This document shows positions 11,387-19,968 of a stretch of 64,000 bases of DNA, in pieces. The notes below the pieces were generated by a model, which did no database searches, had not been told where the DNA came from, and saw only the letters and a program-made list of their open reading frames with translations. Within the stretch, counting starts at the first letter, position 1. The number at the start of each line of letters is the position of its first letter. The position numbers and the translations under genes are program-made. The stretch is from Stenotrophomonas maltophilia (GTDB taxonomy: Bacteria > Pseudomonadota > Gammaproteobacteria > Xanthomonadales > Xanthomonadaceae): NCBI RefSeq assembly GCF_900186865.1, contig NZ_LT906480.1, positions 1 to 64,000 on the forward strand. The letters run 5' to 3'.

Positions 11387-12148
11387 ATGCTGCAGGAAAT
11401 TTTCATCGCCGCTGCTGCCGGGGGCAATCCGTCCAACGCCCTGTCGCAGATGGGCTTCGAGCACCTGATCCACGAAATGACCACCAAGCCGGGTGATTTC
11501 GCGGTTTCCTGGGTCGTGCTGCTGACCCTGATCGCCATGTCGGCCATGTCCTGGTACTGGACCGTCATCAACATCTTCCGTGCGACCCGCCTGAAGAGCG
11601 CTGCTGATCGCGTCGTCAGCCTGTTCTGGGATACCCCGAACGCGCAGGACGCCATCCGTGCCATGGAAGAGCAGCCGGCTTCGGAGCCGTTCTCGAAGAT
11701 CGCCCTGGACGCTGCCCAGGCTGCTGCGCACCACCAGCGCGCTGAAGGCGGCGCCACCGGCGGCGTGGGTGAGAACCTGAGCCGTTCGGAGTTCGTCGAC
11801 CGCGCCCTGCGTCAGGCCGTCACCCGCGAAAGCAACAAGCTGCAGTCGGGCATGACCCTGCTGGCCACCGTCGGCGCGACCGCTCCGTTCGTCGGTCTGC
11901 TGGGTACCGTGTGGGGCATCTACGGCGCCCTGATCAAGATCGGTGCCACCGGCTCCGCTTCGATCGACGCCGTTGCAGGCCCGGTGGGTGAAGCGCTGAT
12001 CATGACCGCGATCGGTCTGTTCGTCGCGATCCCGGCCGTGTTCGCCTTCAACTTCTTCAGCAAGATCAACAGCGCGACCATCAGCAAGTTCGATACCTTC
12101 GCGCACGACCTGCACGACTTCTTCGCCACCGGCTCGCGCGTCCGCTAA
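11387..12148 (+). CDS. exbB: TonB-system proton channel ExbB
   Basis: A MotA/TolQ/ExbB family inner-membrane protein of 253 aa that forms the pentameric proton channel with ExbD. Three membrane segments are visible: one near residues 40-62 after a periplasmic N-terminus, and two in the C-terminal half (LLATVGATAPFVGLLGTVWG and ALIMTAIGLFVAIPAVFAF). The family signature TAPFVGLLGTVWGI is intact. It follows tonB after 94 bp and precedes the two exbD genes. Confidence 0.97.
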   Translation: MLQEIFIAAAAGGNPSNALSQMGFEHLIHEMTTKPGDFAVSWVVLLTLIAMSAMSWYWTVINIFRATRLKSAADRVVSLFWDTPNAQDAIRAMEEQPASEPFSKIALDAAQAAAHHQRAEGGATGGVGENLSRSEFVDRALRQAVTRESNKLQSGMTLLATVGATAPFVGLLGTVWGIYGALIKIGATGSASIDAVAGPVGEALIMTAIGLFVAIPAVFAFNFFSKINSATISKFDTFAHDLHDFFATGSRVR

Positions 12149-12210
12149 TTGCGGCGCGCGTCACCCAGCGACGAACGTAAGTAGTCACCAAGATCTAGAC
12201 GGAGCCCGTT

Positions 12211-12636
12211 ATGGCTTTCAGTAGTGGTAACAGCGGCGGCCCCATGGCCGACATCAACGTTACGCCCCTCGTGGACGTGATGCTGGTGCTGCTGATCATC
12301 TTCATCATCACGGCGCCCCTGATGTCCCACAAGGTCAAGGTGGATCTGCCGGAAGCCAACCTGATCCAGAAGCCGGAAGACGCTGAAAAGCGTTCCGGAC
12401 CGATCACCCTGGCAGTCAAGGAAGACGGCTCGATCTACTGGAACGACGAAGAAATCAACAAGCAGACTCTCGAGTCGCGCTTGGCGACCGCCGCCCAGCA
12501 GACCCCGCAGCCGCCGCTGAACCTGCGTGGTGACCGCACCACCAAGATGCGCGTCATCAACGACCTGACCAAGGTCGCGCAGGAGCAGGGCATGCTGGAC
12601 GTCGGCTTCGTCGCGACCAAAGAAAAGGGGCAATAA
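12211..12636 (+). CDS. exbD1: Biopolymer transporter ExbD (first copy)
   Basis: A 141 aa single-pass protein of the ExbD/TolR family. The short cytoplasmic N-terminus [20 protein letters not shown] carries the conserved proton-relay Asp in the membrane segment, followed by a periplasmic domain. It is nearly identical at its N-terminus to the next gene, from which it is separated by 3 bp. Paired exbD genes after tonB-exbB are known in Xanthomonas, where exbD2 has a specialised role; that comparison is from general knowledge. Confidence 0.95.
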   Translation: MAFSSGNSGGPMADINVTPLVDVMLVLLIIFIITAPLMSHKVKVDLPEANLIQKPEDAEKRSGPITLAVKEDGSIYWNDEEINKQTLESRLATAAQQTPQPPLNLRGDRTTKMRVINDLTKVAQEQGMLDVGFVATKEKGQ

Positions 12637-12639
12637 GCC

Positions 12640-13053
12640 ATGGCATTCAGTAGTGGTGGTGGCAAGGGCCCCATGGCAGACATCAACGTCACGCCCCTCG
12701 TGGACGTGATGCTGGTTCTGCTGATCATCTTCATCGTGACCGCGCCGATCATGACGTACCCGATCGCCGTCGACCTGCCGCAGCGCGTGCTCAACCCACC
12801 GCCGCAGCTGGTCGAACCGCCGCCGCCGATCGAACTGAAGATCGACGCCAGCAACCAGGTCTCGTGGAACAACAGCCCGATCAATACCAGCGAGCTGCAG
12901 CAGCGGATGGAGCAGGAGGTCCAGCGTGACCCGACCAACCAGCCGGAACTGCGCATCGACGCCAGCCCGGATTCCGAGTACGACGTGATGGCCAAGGTTC
13001 TGGCCGCCGCGAAGAATGCTCAGATGAAGAAGATCGGTTTTGTGCAGCAGTAA
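12640..13053 (+). CDS. exbD2: Biopolymer transporter ExbD (second copy)
   Basis: A 137 aa paralogue of the preceding protein. The N-terminal 40 residues ([20 protein letters not shown] and the membrane segment with the Asp) almost repeat ExbD1, while the periplasmic part diverges and includes a Pro-rich stretch ([14 protein letters not shown]). The gene begins 3 bp after exbD1, so the two are co-translated or coupled. It ends 39 bp before an intrinsic terminator that has been entered by an insertion sequence. Confidence 0.95.
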   Translation: MAFSSGGGKGPMADINVTPLVDVMLVLLIIFIVTAPIMTYPIAVDLPQRVLNPPPQLVEPPPPIELKIDASNQVSWNNSPINTSELQQRMEQEVQRDPTNQPELRIDASPDSEYDVMAKVLAAAKNAQMKKIGFVQQ

Positions 13054-13092
13054 TCGCTACACCGCAACACAACAGTCATGACGCGACTGCAG

Positions 13093-13121
13093 ACGCCCCT
13101 GGAGACAGGGGCGTTTTTTTT
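13093..13121 (+). terminator. Intrinsic terminator of the tonB-exbBD genes
   Basis: Stem ACGCCCCT / AGGGGCGT (13093-13100 and 13107-13114) followed by a T run at 13114-13121. The ISL3 element begins immediately after the eighth T, but the hairpin and its T-tract are preserved by the duplicated target. Confidence 0.9.
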
Positions 13122-14429
13122 GGTTCTTCACCCAAGTCCGGGGAAGGCTGCACGGATTTTGAGGAAGAAATAGGCGTCGTCTCGGTATCCGTAGGCGACG
13201 CGCTTGATGACCTTGATCTTGTTGTTGATTCCCTCGACCAGATTCGTTCCAAGGGGCCATCGGCAATGAGCCAGGATGCCTGGCAGATAGGGCTGTAGGC
13301 GACGGACAAACGTTCGCAGGGGCTCCAGGCGGCTACGCAATGCGCGCTGTCGCCAGCTCTTCCACGCTTTTGCTGCCCAGGCCTGGCTACGGTAGCGCCA
13401 GAGCTGCTTCAAGTCGTCTTTCAGCACATAGCTCGTCAATAGGGCCTTGTTGGCAGCCAGCAGCTCCTTGAGCTTCACTCGTTGATCGGCCGGGACGTTC
13501 TGCCGGTTGCCCAGCAAGAGCCAGCGAGAGGTCTTCACCACACGCCGGGCAGGTTTGTCCTGACGCAGCCTGTTGGCTTCATCCACGCGGACCCGGTCGA
13601 TGACCTCCCGACCGTATTTGGCCACCACATGAAACAGGTCGTAGACCACTTCGGCGTTTGGGCATTGGGCTTTCACTTCCAGGTCGAATGCCGAATTCAT
13701 GTCCATAGCAACCGCCTGGATGCGTTCGCAGCCGTCCTTTCCGAGTAGCTCAAAGAAGGGACGTACGTCTGCGCGGCTGCGTCCTCGACCGACCCAAAGC
13801 ACGCGCTTGCGTGATGGTTCGACCACCACCGTGGCGTAGCGATGCCCCTTTTGGATCGCAAACTCATCCATCGCGATCACCCGGACGTTCGATAGGTCCA
13901 CCGGACCCAGCGTCCGCACCAGATGCCTGAAATCAAGCGCCTTGACCGTCTTCCAGTCCAGGCCATGCCACTTTGCGGTGGCATGGATGGAGGCCGTGGC
14001 ACACATGCGTGCCACGCTCTGCGCCAGCCGTTGTGTTACCCGGGCATGTCGCTCCAGCCAATCCAGATGCTCAAGTTTTGGCCCGCAGCGAGGACAGGCC
14101 AGCCGCTGGCGCTGGACTTCCAGCTCGACCGGCTCATCGAACACGGGTAGATCACGGACCCGCCGGAGCGTCTGGTCATGGATGGCCACCACCCACTTGC
14201 CACATCCGCTACAGCGTCGGCGGCGGCGTGAATCAGGCAGCAGCGAAAGCACCAGCCAAGTGGCTCCTCCACGCGCCTCCCGGCGCCATCCATCCAAGCG
14301 ATATCCCGCCCAGCATCCCAGCAACGGCATACAATCCAGCTTGGCCACGGCCGGCCCCAGTTTGTAGTCTCGACAACCACAATCTAGCGGGTCGGCCGTG
14401 AGCCTCTCCCCTCAGATGGGAGAAGAACC
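13122..14429 (-). mobile_element. Complete ISL3-family insertion sequence
   Basis: A 1308-bp element with imperfect terminal inverted repeats. The two ends read GGTTCTTCACCCAAGTCCGG inward from 13122 and GGTTCTTCTCCCATCTGAGG inward from 14429, matching at about 18 of the first 23 positions. It is flanked by eight T on the left (13114-13121) and at least eight T on the right (14430-14437), consistent with the 8-bp target duplication of ISL3 elements. It carries one intact transposase. It looks recent because the ends and duplication are undamaged. Confidence 0.9.
13128..14348 (-). CDS. ISL3-family transposase
   Basis: A 406 aa transposase. A zinc-binding N-terminus is visible (CSGCG near residue 42 and CPRCG near 83), followed by a helical DNA-binding region and the DDE domain of the ISL3 family: VIAMDEFAIQKGHRYATVV (first Asp), MDMNSAFD (second Asp) and a C-terminal GTNLVEGINNKIKVIKRVAYG with the catalytic Glu. 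The start is a GTG at 14348; an internal ATG seven codons on is possible. No frameshift or stop is seen, so it should be active. Confidence 0.93.
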   Translation of the reverse strand: MAKLDCMPLLGCWAGYRLDGWRREARGGATWLVLSLLPDSRRRRRCSGCGKWVVAIHDQTLRRVRDLPVFDEPVELEVQRQRLACPRCGPKLEHLDWLERHARVTQRLAQSVARMCATASIHATAKWHGLDWKTVKALDFRHLVRTLGPVDLSNVRVIAMDEFAIQKGHRYATVVVEPSRKRVLWVGRGRSRADVRPFFELLGKDGCERIQAVAMDMNSAFDLEVKAQCPNAEVVYDLFHVVAKYGREVIDRVRVDEANRLRQDKPARRVVKTSRWLLLGNRQNVPADQRVKLKELLAANKALLTSYVLKDDLKQLWRYRSQAWAAKAWKSWRQRALRSRLEPLRTFVRRLQPYLPGILAHCRWPLGTNLVEGINNKIKVIKRVAYGYRDDAYFFLKIRAAFPGLG

Positions 14430-14471
14430 TTTTTTTTTATGCCTGCCGGCCTGGACCGCTATGATCGGCGG

Positions 14472-15932
14472 ATGCTCGCCCTCTTCGACTCCCTGCGTCA
14501 TTGGCTCGACGGCATCGCCCACCTTGGCTCGATCCTGGCGGTGGCCTACCTGCTGTATCTGTTCGCGCTGGCGGGCTGGATCATGCTGCAGAAGCGTGAG
14601 CCGGTCGCCACGCTGAGCTGGATCCTGTCGTTGGCGCTGCTGCCCTACCTCGGCTTGTTCATCTACTACCTGCTGGGCCCGCAGAAGGTGAAGCGGCAAC
14701 GGCTGCGCCGCGGACGCGCACGATCGGGCATGGAGCACTACAGCGATGTCTGCCCACCGGATGCCGACTGCACCGAGCTGGCCAAGATCGCGCAGGCCAC
14801 CACGGGCCTGGCGCCGAGCAGCGCGACCGAGGTGACCTGGCTGGTGGATGGTGCCGCTACCTACGCCGCTCTGTTGGAAGCGGTGGCGCAGGCTCGCGAT
14901 CACGTGCACCTGGAGTACTACATCTTCAATCCGGACCATGCCGGCACCGCCCTGCGCGACGCCCTGGTCGAGCGCGCCCGTGCCGGCGTGCAGGTGCGCC
15001 TGCTGCTGGATGCAGTGGGTTCTTCCGCCCTGCCTCGCCGCTTCCTGCAGCCCCTGATCGATGCTGGTGGCGAGGCGGTCTGGTTCCATCCCCGGCAGTT
15101 GCTGAAGCCGTTCAAGCGGCCGTGGTTGAACCTGCGTACGCACCGCAAGCTGGTGATCGTCGATGGCCGGCTGGCCTTCACCGGTGGCATCAATATCACC
15201 GACGATGAAGACGAGAGCCGCAAGCCGAACGCCTACCGCGACCTGCACATGCGCATCTGCGGCCACGTCGTGCGCAGCCTGCAGCTGGTGTTCGCCGAGG
15301 ACTGGCTCTATGCCAGTGGCCAGGATCCCTCGCGCATGGACATTGCCCGTCTGTGGCCGGCTGACATGCCGCTGCGCGGCGATGGTGCGATCAACGCCCA
15401 GGTGCTGGTCTCCGGCCCGGACTCGGGCTGGGAAACGATCCACCGCCTGCACGTGGCGGCCATCCAGGAAGCACACGAGCGCGTGTGGCTGGTGACGCCC
15501 TACTTCGTGCCGGGCGAAGCGGCGCGGATGGCGCTGACCTCGGCGGCACTGGGTGGACTGGACGTGCGCCTGCTGGTGCCGAAGATGAGCGACTCCTGGT
15601 TTGTCACCCAGGCCGCGCGCTCCTATTTCGACGAACTGCTGCACGCCGGGGCGAAGATCTACGAGTACGGCCCGCGCATGCTGCATACCAAGGCTTTCAT
15701 CGCCGACGACGATGTCTGCATCGTTGGCAGCGCCAACTTCGACCACCGCAGCTTCCGCCTGAACTTCGAGCTGTCGATGATGATCAGCGACCGTGACCGC
15801 GTCGCCGCTCTGGCCGGGCTGCTGAAGGGAGAGTTCGACCGCGCCACCCGCGTGCACGACCAGGCTGGCCGTTCGCTGTGGCTGCACCGCCTGCCCGAGG
15901 CCTTCGCCCGGCTGGCCTCGCCGCTGCTCTGA
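14472..15932 (+). CDS. cls: Cardiolipin synthase
   Basis: A phospholipase D-superfamily enzyme of 486 aa that condenses phosphatidylglycerol molecules to cardiolipin. Two N-terminal membrane helices are visible (AVAYLLYLFALAGWIML and LSWILSLALLPYLGLFIYYL), then two HxKxxxxD motifs, HRKLVIVDGRLAFTGG near residue 223 and HTKAFIADDDVCIVGSANFD near 405. The ATG at 14472 (MLALFDSL) was chosen. An in-frame ATG at 14439 would add 11 residues but begins 9 bp after the IS end with no ribosome site. The insertion leaves only 42 bp of native DNA upstream, so the original promoter may be displaced. Confidence 0.93.
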   Translation: MLALFDSLRHWLDGIAHLGSILAVAYLLYLFALAGWIMLQKREPVATLSWILSLALLPYLGLFIYYLLGPQKVKRQRLRRGRARSGMEHYSDVCPPDADCTELAKIAQATTGLAPSSATEVTWLVDGAATYAALLEAVAQARDHVHLEYYIFNPDHAGTALRDALVERARAGVQVRLLLDAVGSSALPRRFLQPLIDAGGEAVWFHPRQLLKPFKRPWLNLRTHRKLVIVDGRLAFTGGINITDDEDESRKPNAYRDLHMRICGHVVRSLQLVFAEDWLYASGQDPSRMDIARLWPADMPLRGDGAINAQVLVSGPDSGWETIHRLHVAAIQEAHERVWLVTPYFVPGEAARMALTSAALGGLDVRLLVPKMSDSWFVTQAARSYFDELLHAGAKIYEYGPRMLHTKAFIADDDVCIVGSANFDHRSFRLNFELSMMISDRDRVAALAGLLKGEFDRATRVHDQAGRSLWLHRLPEAFARLASPLL

Positions 15933-15972
15933 CGCAGCGCTACACTGCGGCGATCATCCGGGGAGCCCGACT

Positions 15973-16242
15973 ATGTACTGGTTGTACCTGCTGCTGGCGC
16001 TGGGCTGTTTCGCCTTCGCCCTGAAGACCCCCAGCGCCGCATTGATGACCCTGTGCCTGCTGGCCGCCCTCGCCTTCCTGCTGGCCTGGGTGCGCGGTCG
16101 CTATGTAGCCCGCTTCGGCGACCTTCAGCGGGACCCTGCCACCCTTGTCGATGCCGAGGAGCTGCGCCGCCTGCGCGAGCAGGCCCAGGCCCGCCGCAAT
16201 GTCGACGCCAACGACCACGATCCGTCCCCTCTTTCCAAGTAG
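15973..16242 (+). CDS. Small conserved membrane protein
   Basis: An 89 aa protein with two closely spaced N-terminal hydrophobic segments (YWLYLLLALGCFAFAL and ALMTLCLLAALAFLLAWV), followed by a charged cytoplasmic tail (DAEELRRLREQAQARRN). GGGGAG lies 8 bp before the ATG. It sits 40 bp after cls and 9 bp before pdxJ, so it is probably co-transcribed with pdxJ. I do not recognise a function. Confidence 0.75.
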   Translation: MYWLYLLLALGCFAFALKTPSAALMTLCLLAALAFLLAWVRGRYVARFGDLQRDPATLVDAEELRRLREQAQARRNVDANDHDPSPLSK

Positions 16243-16251
16243 TTCCGTTCC

Positions 16252-16995
16252 ATGACCCAGCTCAGCGTCAACGTCAACAAGATCGCCGTCCTGCGCAATT
16301 CGCGCGGCGGCGCCGAACCGGACGTGGTGCGCGCCGCCCAGGCCTGCCTGGATGCCGGTGCACATGGCATCACCGTGCACCCGCGGCCGGACCGCCGCCA
16401 TATCACCGCCGAGGACGTGCTGGCGCTGTCCACGCTGACCCGCGCGCGTGGTGTCGAGTTCAACATCGAAGGCAACCCGTTCGCACCGCCGCGCGAGGGC
16501 TACCCAGGCCTGCTGCCGCTGTGCGCGCAGACCCGCCCGGCGCAGGCGACGCTGGTGCCGGATGGCGATGGACAGATCACCTCCGACCATGGCTTCGACT
16601 TCGAGCGGGATGCCGAGCGGCTGCGACCACTGGTCGCCGAACTGAAGGCGATGGGCTGCCGGGTCAGCCTGTTCGTCGATGCTGGCAACCCACTGCTGGA
16701 GCAGGCGGCCGAAGTCGGTGCAGATCGTGTCGAGCTGTATACCGGCCCCTACGCCGAAGCACACGCGGCCGGCGACGCTGCGGCGATGCTGGAACTGTTC
16801 GCCACTGCGGCGCGGCGGGCGCAGGCGGTGGGCCTGGGCGTCAACGCCGGGCACGACCTGTCACAGGACAACCTGCGCGATTTCCTGGCTCACGTGCCAG
16901 ACGTGCTGGAGGTGTCGATCGGCCACGCGCTGATCAGCGAGGCACTGTATGACGGGCTGGATGCCACCGTGCGCGGGTACCTGGCGTTGCTCTGA
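16252..16995 (+). CDS. pdxJ: Pyridoxine 5'-phosphate synthase
   Basis: PdxJ closes the pyridine ring of vitamin B6 from 3-amino-2-oxopropyl phosphate and deoxyxylulose 5-phosphate. The 247 aa TIM barrel is typical in length. Characteristic blocks are present: [17 protein letters not shown] at the N-terminus, [15 protein letters not shown] with the catalytic His, [26 protein letters not shown] and [13 protein letters not shown]. It probably forms an operon with the preceding small membrane protein. Confidence 0.97.
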   Translation: MTQLSVNVNKIAVLRNSRGGAEPDVVRAAQACLDAGAHGITVHPRPDRRHITAEDVLALSTLTRARGVEFNIEGNPFAPPREGYPGLLPLCAQTRPAQATLVPDGDGQITSDHGFDFERDAERLRPLVAELKAMGCRVSLFVDAGNPLLEQAAEVGADRVELYTGPYAEAHAAGDAAAMLELFATAARRAQAVGLGVNAGHDLSQDNLRDFLAHVPDVLEVSIGHALISEALYDGLDATVRGYLALL

Positions 16996-17051
16996 CCGCT
17001 CCCCTGTAGCGTTGAGCCATGCTCGACGCAGCACCGCGCTGAACCCTTCAG

Positions 17052-17080
17052 GCAGCCGTCGCAGCCATTGAGACGGCTGC
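17052..17080 (+). other. Hairpin between pdxJ and the radical SAM gene
   Basis: Inverted repeat GCAGCCGTC (17052-17060) / GACGGCTGC (17072-17080) with an 11-nt loop. No T-tract, so its role as a terminator is doubtful. Confidence 0.35.
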
Positions 17081-17096
17081 GGCGTAACCTGCCGCA

Positions 17097-18188
17097 ATGG
17101 GTATCGCGATCAAGGGCCGAGGTTCCACGTCCCACCTTGCCGGGCGCTTTGAAAGTACCGTCAGCGAGGCGGTGGACGACGGCTGGGCGGTCGATGAGAG
17201 CGAGGAATTCCTCGCCCCACGTCTGCGCACTGAAGTACGTGCCGAGACCGCACGCAGCATTATCAGCCGCAACACCTCACCGGACGTCGGCTTCAGCCAA
17301 TCGGTGAATCCGTACCGCGGTTGTGAGCATGGCTGCTCCTACTGCTTCGCGCGCCCCTCGCACGCCTATCTGAACCTGTCGCCAGGCCTGGACTTCGAGA
17401 CCAAGCTGTTCGCCAAGACCAATGCGCCGCAGCTGCTGCGCAAGGAGTTGTCGAAGCCGGGCTACGTTCCGCAACCGATCGCGCTGGGCATCAACACCGA
17501 TGCGTACCAGCCGATCGAACGCAAGTTCAAGCTCACCCGCCAGCTGATCGAAGTGATGCTGGAAACCAAGCATCCGTTCTCGCTGATCACCAAGAACGCA
17601 CTGGTCGAGCGTGACATCGATCTGCTCGCACCGCTGGCGGCGGAGAACCTGGTCAGCGTGCATTTCTCTGTGACCTCGCTGGACCCGCATCTCTCCGCAA
17701 AGCTGGAGCCACGCGCGTCGGCACCGCATGCACGGCTGCGTGCGATGAAGCGCCTGCATGAAGCGGGCATTCCGGTGGGTGTGATGGTGGCGCCGGTGAT
17801 CCCGTGGATCAACGACAGCGAACTGGAAGCCGTGCTGGAGGCCGCGCACGATGCTGGCGCCAGCACCGCAGGCTACGTGCTGCTGCGCCTGCCGCTGGAA
17901 GTGGCCCCGCTGTTCCGCGATTGGTTGGACACCCATCATCCCGATCGCGCCGCGCACGTGATGAGCACCATCCAGCAGCTGCGCGGCGGCAAGGATTACG
18001 ACAGCCAGTTCGGCACCCGCATGCGTGGCCAGGGCGTGTATGCCGATCTGTTGAACAACCGCTTCAAGCTGGCGCGAAAGCGTCTCGGCTTCAATGCGCA
18101 GAACAGCCATTGGCCGAAGCTGGATTGCAGCCGGTTCCAGAAGCCGCTGCCGCCGAAGAAGGATTCGCCGCAGGGAAGTCTGTTCTAG
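17097..18188 (+). CDS. PA0069-type radical SAM protein
   Basis: A 363 aa protein with the 4Fe-4S cluster motif CEHGCSYCFARP near residue 75, a CxxxCxYC variant that resembles the spore photoproduct lyase (SplB) fold. The surrounding sequence (SVNPYRGCEHGCSYC and DAYQPIERKFKLTRQLIEVM) matches the widespread PA0069 family. The function of this family is not established to my knowledge. It stands alone, 101 bp after pdxJ. Confidence 0.88.
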   Translation: MGIAIKGRGSTSHLAGRFESTVSEAVDDGWAVDESEEFLAPRLRTEVRAETARSIISRNTSPDVGFSQSVNPYRGCEHGCSYCFARPSHAYLNLSPGLDFETKLFAKTNAPQLLRKELSKPGYVPQPIALGINTDAYQPIERKFKLTRQLIEVMLETKHPFSLITKNALVERDIDLLAPLAAENLVSVHFSVTSLDPHLSAKLEPRASAPHARLRAMKRLHEAGIPVGVMVAPVIPWINDSELEAVLEAAHDAGASTAGYVLLRLPLEVAPLFRDWLDTHHPDRAAHVMSTIQQLRGGKDYDSQFGTRMRGQGVYADLLNNRFKLARKRLGFNAQNSHWPKLDCSRFQKPLPPKKDSPQGSLF

Positions 18189-18265
18189 AACTCTGGACCG
18201 CAGAGCCACGCAACGGTAACAATCCACACCAACGGCGGGGACTGGGGAGAAGGGAGTTCAGCATC

Positions 18266-18328
18266 ATGGATGCAGAACAGCTCCGCCTGCCGGGTCGAGT
18301 CGACGATTCCGGATCCTTGAGCGCATGA
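18266..18328 (+). CDS. Possible 20-aa leader peptide or gene remnant
   Basis: A 20-codon frame (MDAEQLRLPGRVDDSGSLSA) with a strong upstream AAGGGAG site, ending one base before the ATG of the next gene. The spacing suggests translational coupling. It could instead be a leftover of a deleted gene. Confidence 0.3.
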   Translation: MDAEQLRLPGRVDDSGSLSA

Positions 18329-18329
18329 A

Positions 18330-18620
18330 ATGAAGTTCATCTACTGGCTCGGCATCGCGTTCCTTTGGATGTTCCCATTGAACTTTCTTCTACTGACGGC
18401 GGCTAAACTGCTGTCAGCGGATCCGCTAGGCAGCGAAGAGCTGGTCGGCCTCGGCACTGCCGTATTTGGTGGGGCAGCGGGAGGGATCCTGTATCGCCGT
18501 CGTCCTCGCAAGCGCCCAGCTCCGTCGAGCATCAATGATCCGGTGCTCGGGGCAAAGACGACTGAAGCCTTGCGGGATTCAAGTAGCGACGAACAACGAC
18601 AGTCGGGGAATGGGCCTTGA
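18330..18620 (+). CDS. Small unknown membrane protein
   Basis: A 96 aa protein with one strong N-terminal membrane segment (FIYWLGIAFLWMFPLNFLLLT) and a second glycine-rich hydrophobic stretch (LVGLGTAVFGGAAGGILY), followed by a basic tail RRRPRKRP and a polar C-terminus. It overlaps the next gene by four bases (TTGA). Base composition from here to 19087 is visibly lower in GC than the neighbourhood, suggesting acquired DNA. Not recognised. Confidence 0.6.
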   Translation: MKFIYWLGIAFLWMFPLNFLLLTAAKLLSADPLGSEELVGLGTAVFGGAAGGILYRRRPRKRPAPSSINDPVLGAKTTEALRDSSSDEQRQSGNGP

Positions 18621-19087
18621 AAAAGGTACCGTTGCGCCATCTGCTCCTGTGCACTGTCATTGCGGCCTTGATAGGCGGTACCTGTCTTTCAATGTTTGGA
18701 TCCATCGGAGGTGGCGATTGGACCGGAGAGCCAACAGAAGCAGAACTGCGCGCTGCTACCGATACCTTTGAACTCCCTTCAGGCGGCCATCCCACGAACG
18801 TTAAGTTCTTACCGAAGGTCACGTTCCTGGGGGCCGTCTTCGACGCCGAACTCGAATCTGATCCAGAGCAGATCGCCGCTTTCTTCATCAAACAAGCCGC
18901 AGAGAAGCGGTGGCGACTGCAGAAAGACAAACGGCAGCGCCATTACAGATTGATGGTCTTCTGCGAGGATCGCCTGGCGCGCTCGGTAGAGCTGACGACA
19001 AGAGGCAGTACGGTGAAGCTCTATGGAGGAACCTACTGGGACTCGGACAGGGGCGGCGACTACTACTGCTCTCCTGAGGCCCGGTAA
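18617..19087 (+). CDS. Unknown exported or membrane-anchored protein
   Basis: A 156 aa product starting at TTG, overlapping the stop of the previous gene. The N-terminus (KKVPLRHLLLCTVIAALIGG) is a signal-anchor, followed by a soluble domain with two cysteines (FCEDRLARS and YYCSPEAR). The pairing with the upstream membrane protein and the four-base overlap suggest a two-gene unit with lower GC than its neighbours. No family is recognised. Confidence 0.6.
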   Translation: MKKVPLRHLLLCTVIAALIGGTCLSMFGSIGGGDWTGEPTEAELRAATDTFELPSGGHPTNVKFLPKVTFLGAVFDAELESDPEQIAAFFIKQAAEKRWRLQKDKRQRHYRLMVFCEDRLARSVELTTRGSTVKLYGGTYWDSDRGGDYYCSPEAR

Positions 19088-19149
19088 ACCACCGACGGCA
19101 TAACGAACTTGCCTGGATATCGGCTCCAATCGGGGGGAGTACGATGACC

Positions 19150-19860
19150 TCACCGTCCTCCAAACAACTTCTGCGCGCTCTGGAACAGGATCCAACTCGT
19201 CGCGATGAACTTGTCCCCACCCTGCGGCCTGTTACCGCGATGGGTATGGGTAAACGCCGTCGGCGCAATCAGCAGGCTGCCGGTGCGTGGTGCGATCTTC
19301 CGCCCCTGGAACAGGAACTCGGTCTCGCCCTCTTCGAATTCCTCGTTGAGGTACAGCGTCCACAGCACGTGCCGGTGCAGGGTCTCGGCCTGCGCATCCT
19401 TGGGGTACAGCTCGCAGTGCCAGTACGGGTAACCGCCCTCGCCCGCCGCATACCATTGCAGGTTGATGGCGCCCGGGCGCAGGCAGGTGCGGGCCAGGTC
19501 GGCCAGCTGCTGCTGCGGCATGTCAGGGAAGTCCTCGGCAGACAGGCGTCGCGGTTGGCCCTTGCTGTCCTGGATCTGCAACATCAGCGGCGCGATCAAC
19601 GCCTGTGGATAACGGCGTAGATAAGTCAGCAGGCCGTTGAACACCGCGTGCTGCAGCTGATGGTCCACATCCTGCCAGCCATCAAGGCCGCTGATGCGCA
19701 GATCCTTGCTGTGCTTGAGTTCCGGGAACACGCCACTGCCCACGGCACCGGGCTGCAGGCCACGCGCCGCCCGCATGCGCTCGACGATCGCCGCGCAGAC
19801 CTCGCTGGGGACCGCGTTGTGGATGACCTCGATGAAATCGACCGGGCCCTGCTCGTGCAT
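19150..19860 (-). CDS. 2OG-Fe(II) oxygenase family protein
   Basis: A 236 aa protein of the prolyl 4-hydroxylase-like superfamily. The double-stranded beta-helix core is recognisable: YPYWHCELYP near residue 148 supplies the first metal His, EEGETEFLFQGRKIAPRTGSL is the usual middle block, and FTHTHRGNRPQGGDKFIATSW holds the distal His and a 2OG-binding Lys. The first metal motif reads HxE rather than the usual HxD. It is convergent with the lower-GC cassette. The substrate is unknown. Confidence 0.8.
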   Translation of the reverse strand: MHEQGPVDFIEVIHNAVPSEVCAAIVERMRAARGLQPGAVGSGVFPELKHSKDLRISGLDGWQDVDHQLQHAVFNGLLTYLRRYPQALIAPLMLQIQDSKGQPRRLSAEDFPDMPQQQLADLARTCLRPGAINLQWYAAGEGGYPYWHCELYPKDAQAETLHRHVLWTLYLNEEFEEGETEFLFQGRKIAPRTGSLLIAPTAFTHTHRGNRPQGGDKFIATSWILFQSAQKLFGGR

Positions 19861-19968
19861 GCGTGCATTCCTTAGGCGGCAACGGCTTGATGGTGCCGTT
19901 TGCCGCCCTCGGTGTCACCCCACGGTCATGTCATCTTTCTGCCATGACCGCTGTCAGGCGATAGGCCG

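Noticed and set aside
14439..14471. cls start at the ATG directly after the insertion sequence
   Set aside because: No ribosome-binding site is possible there, since the preceding bases are the T-tract; the next ATG gives the family N-terminus.
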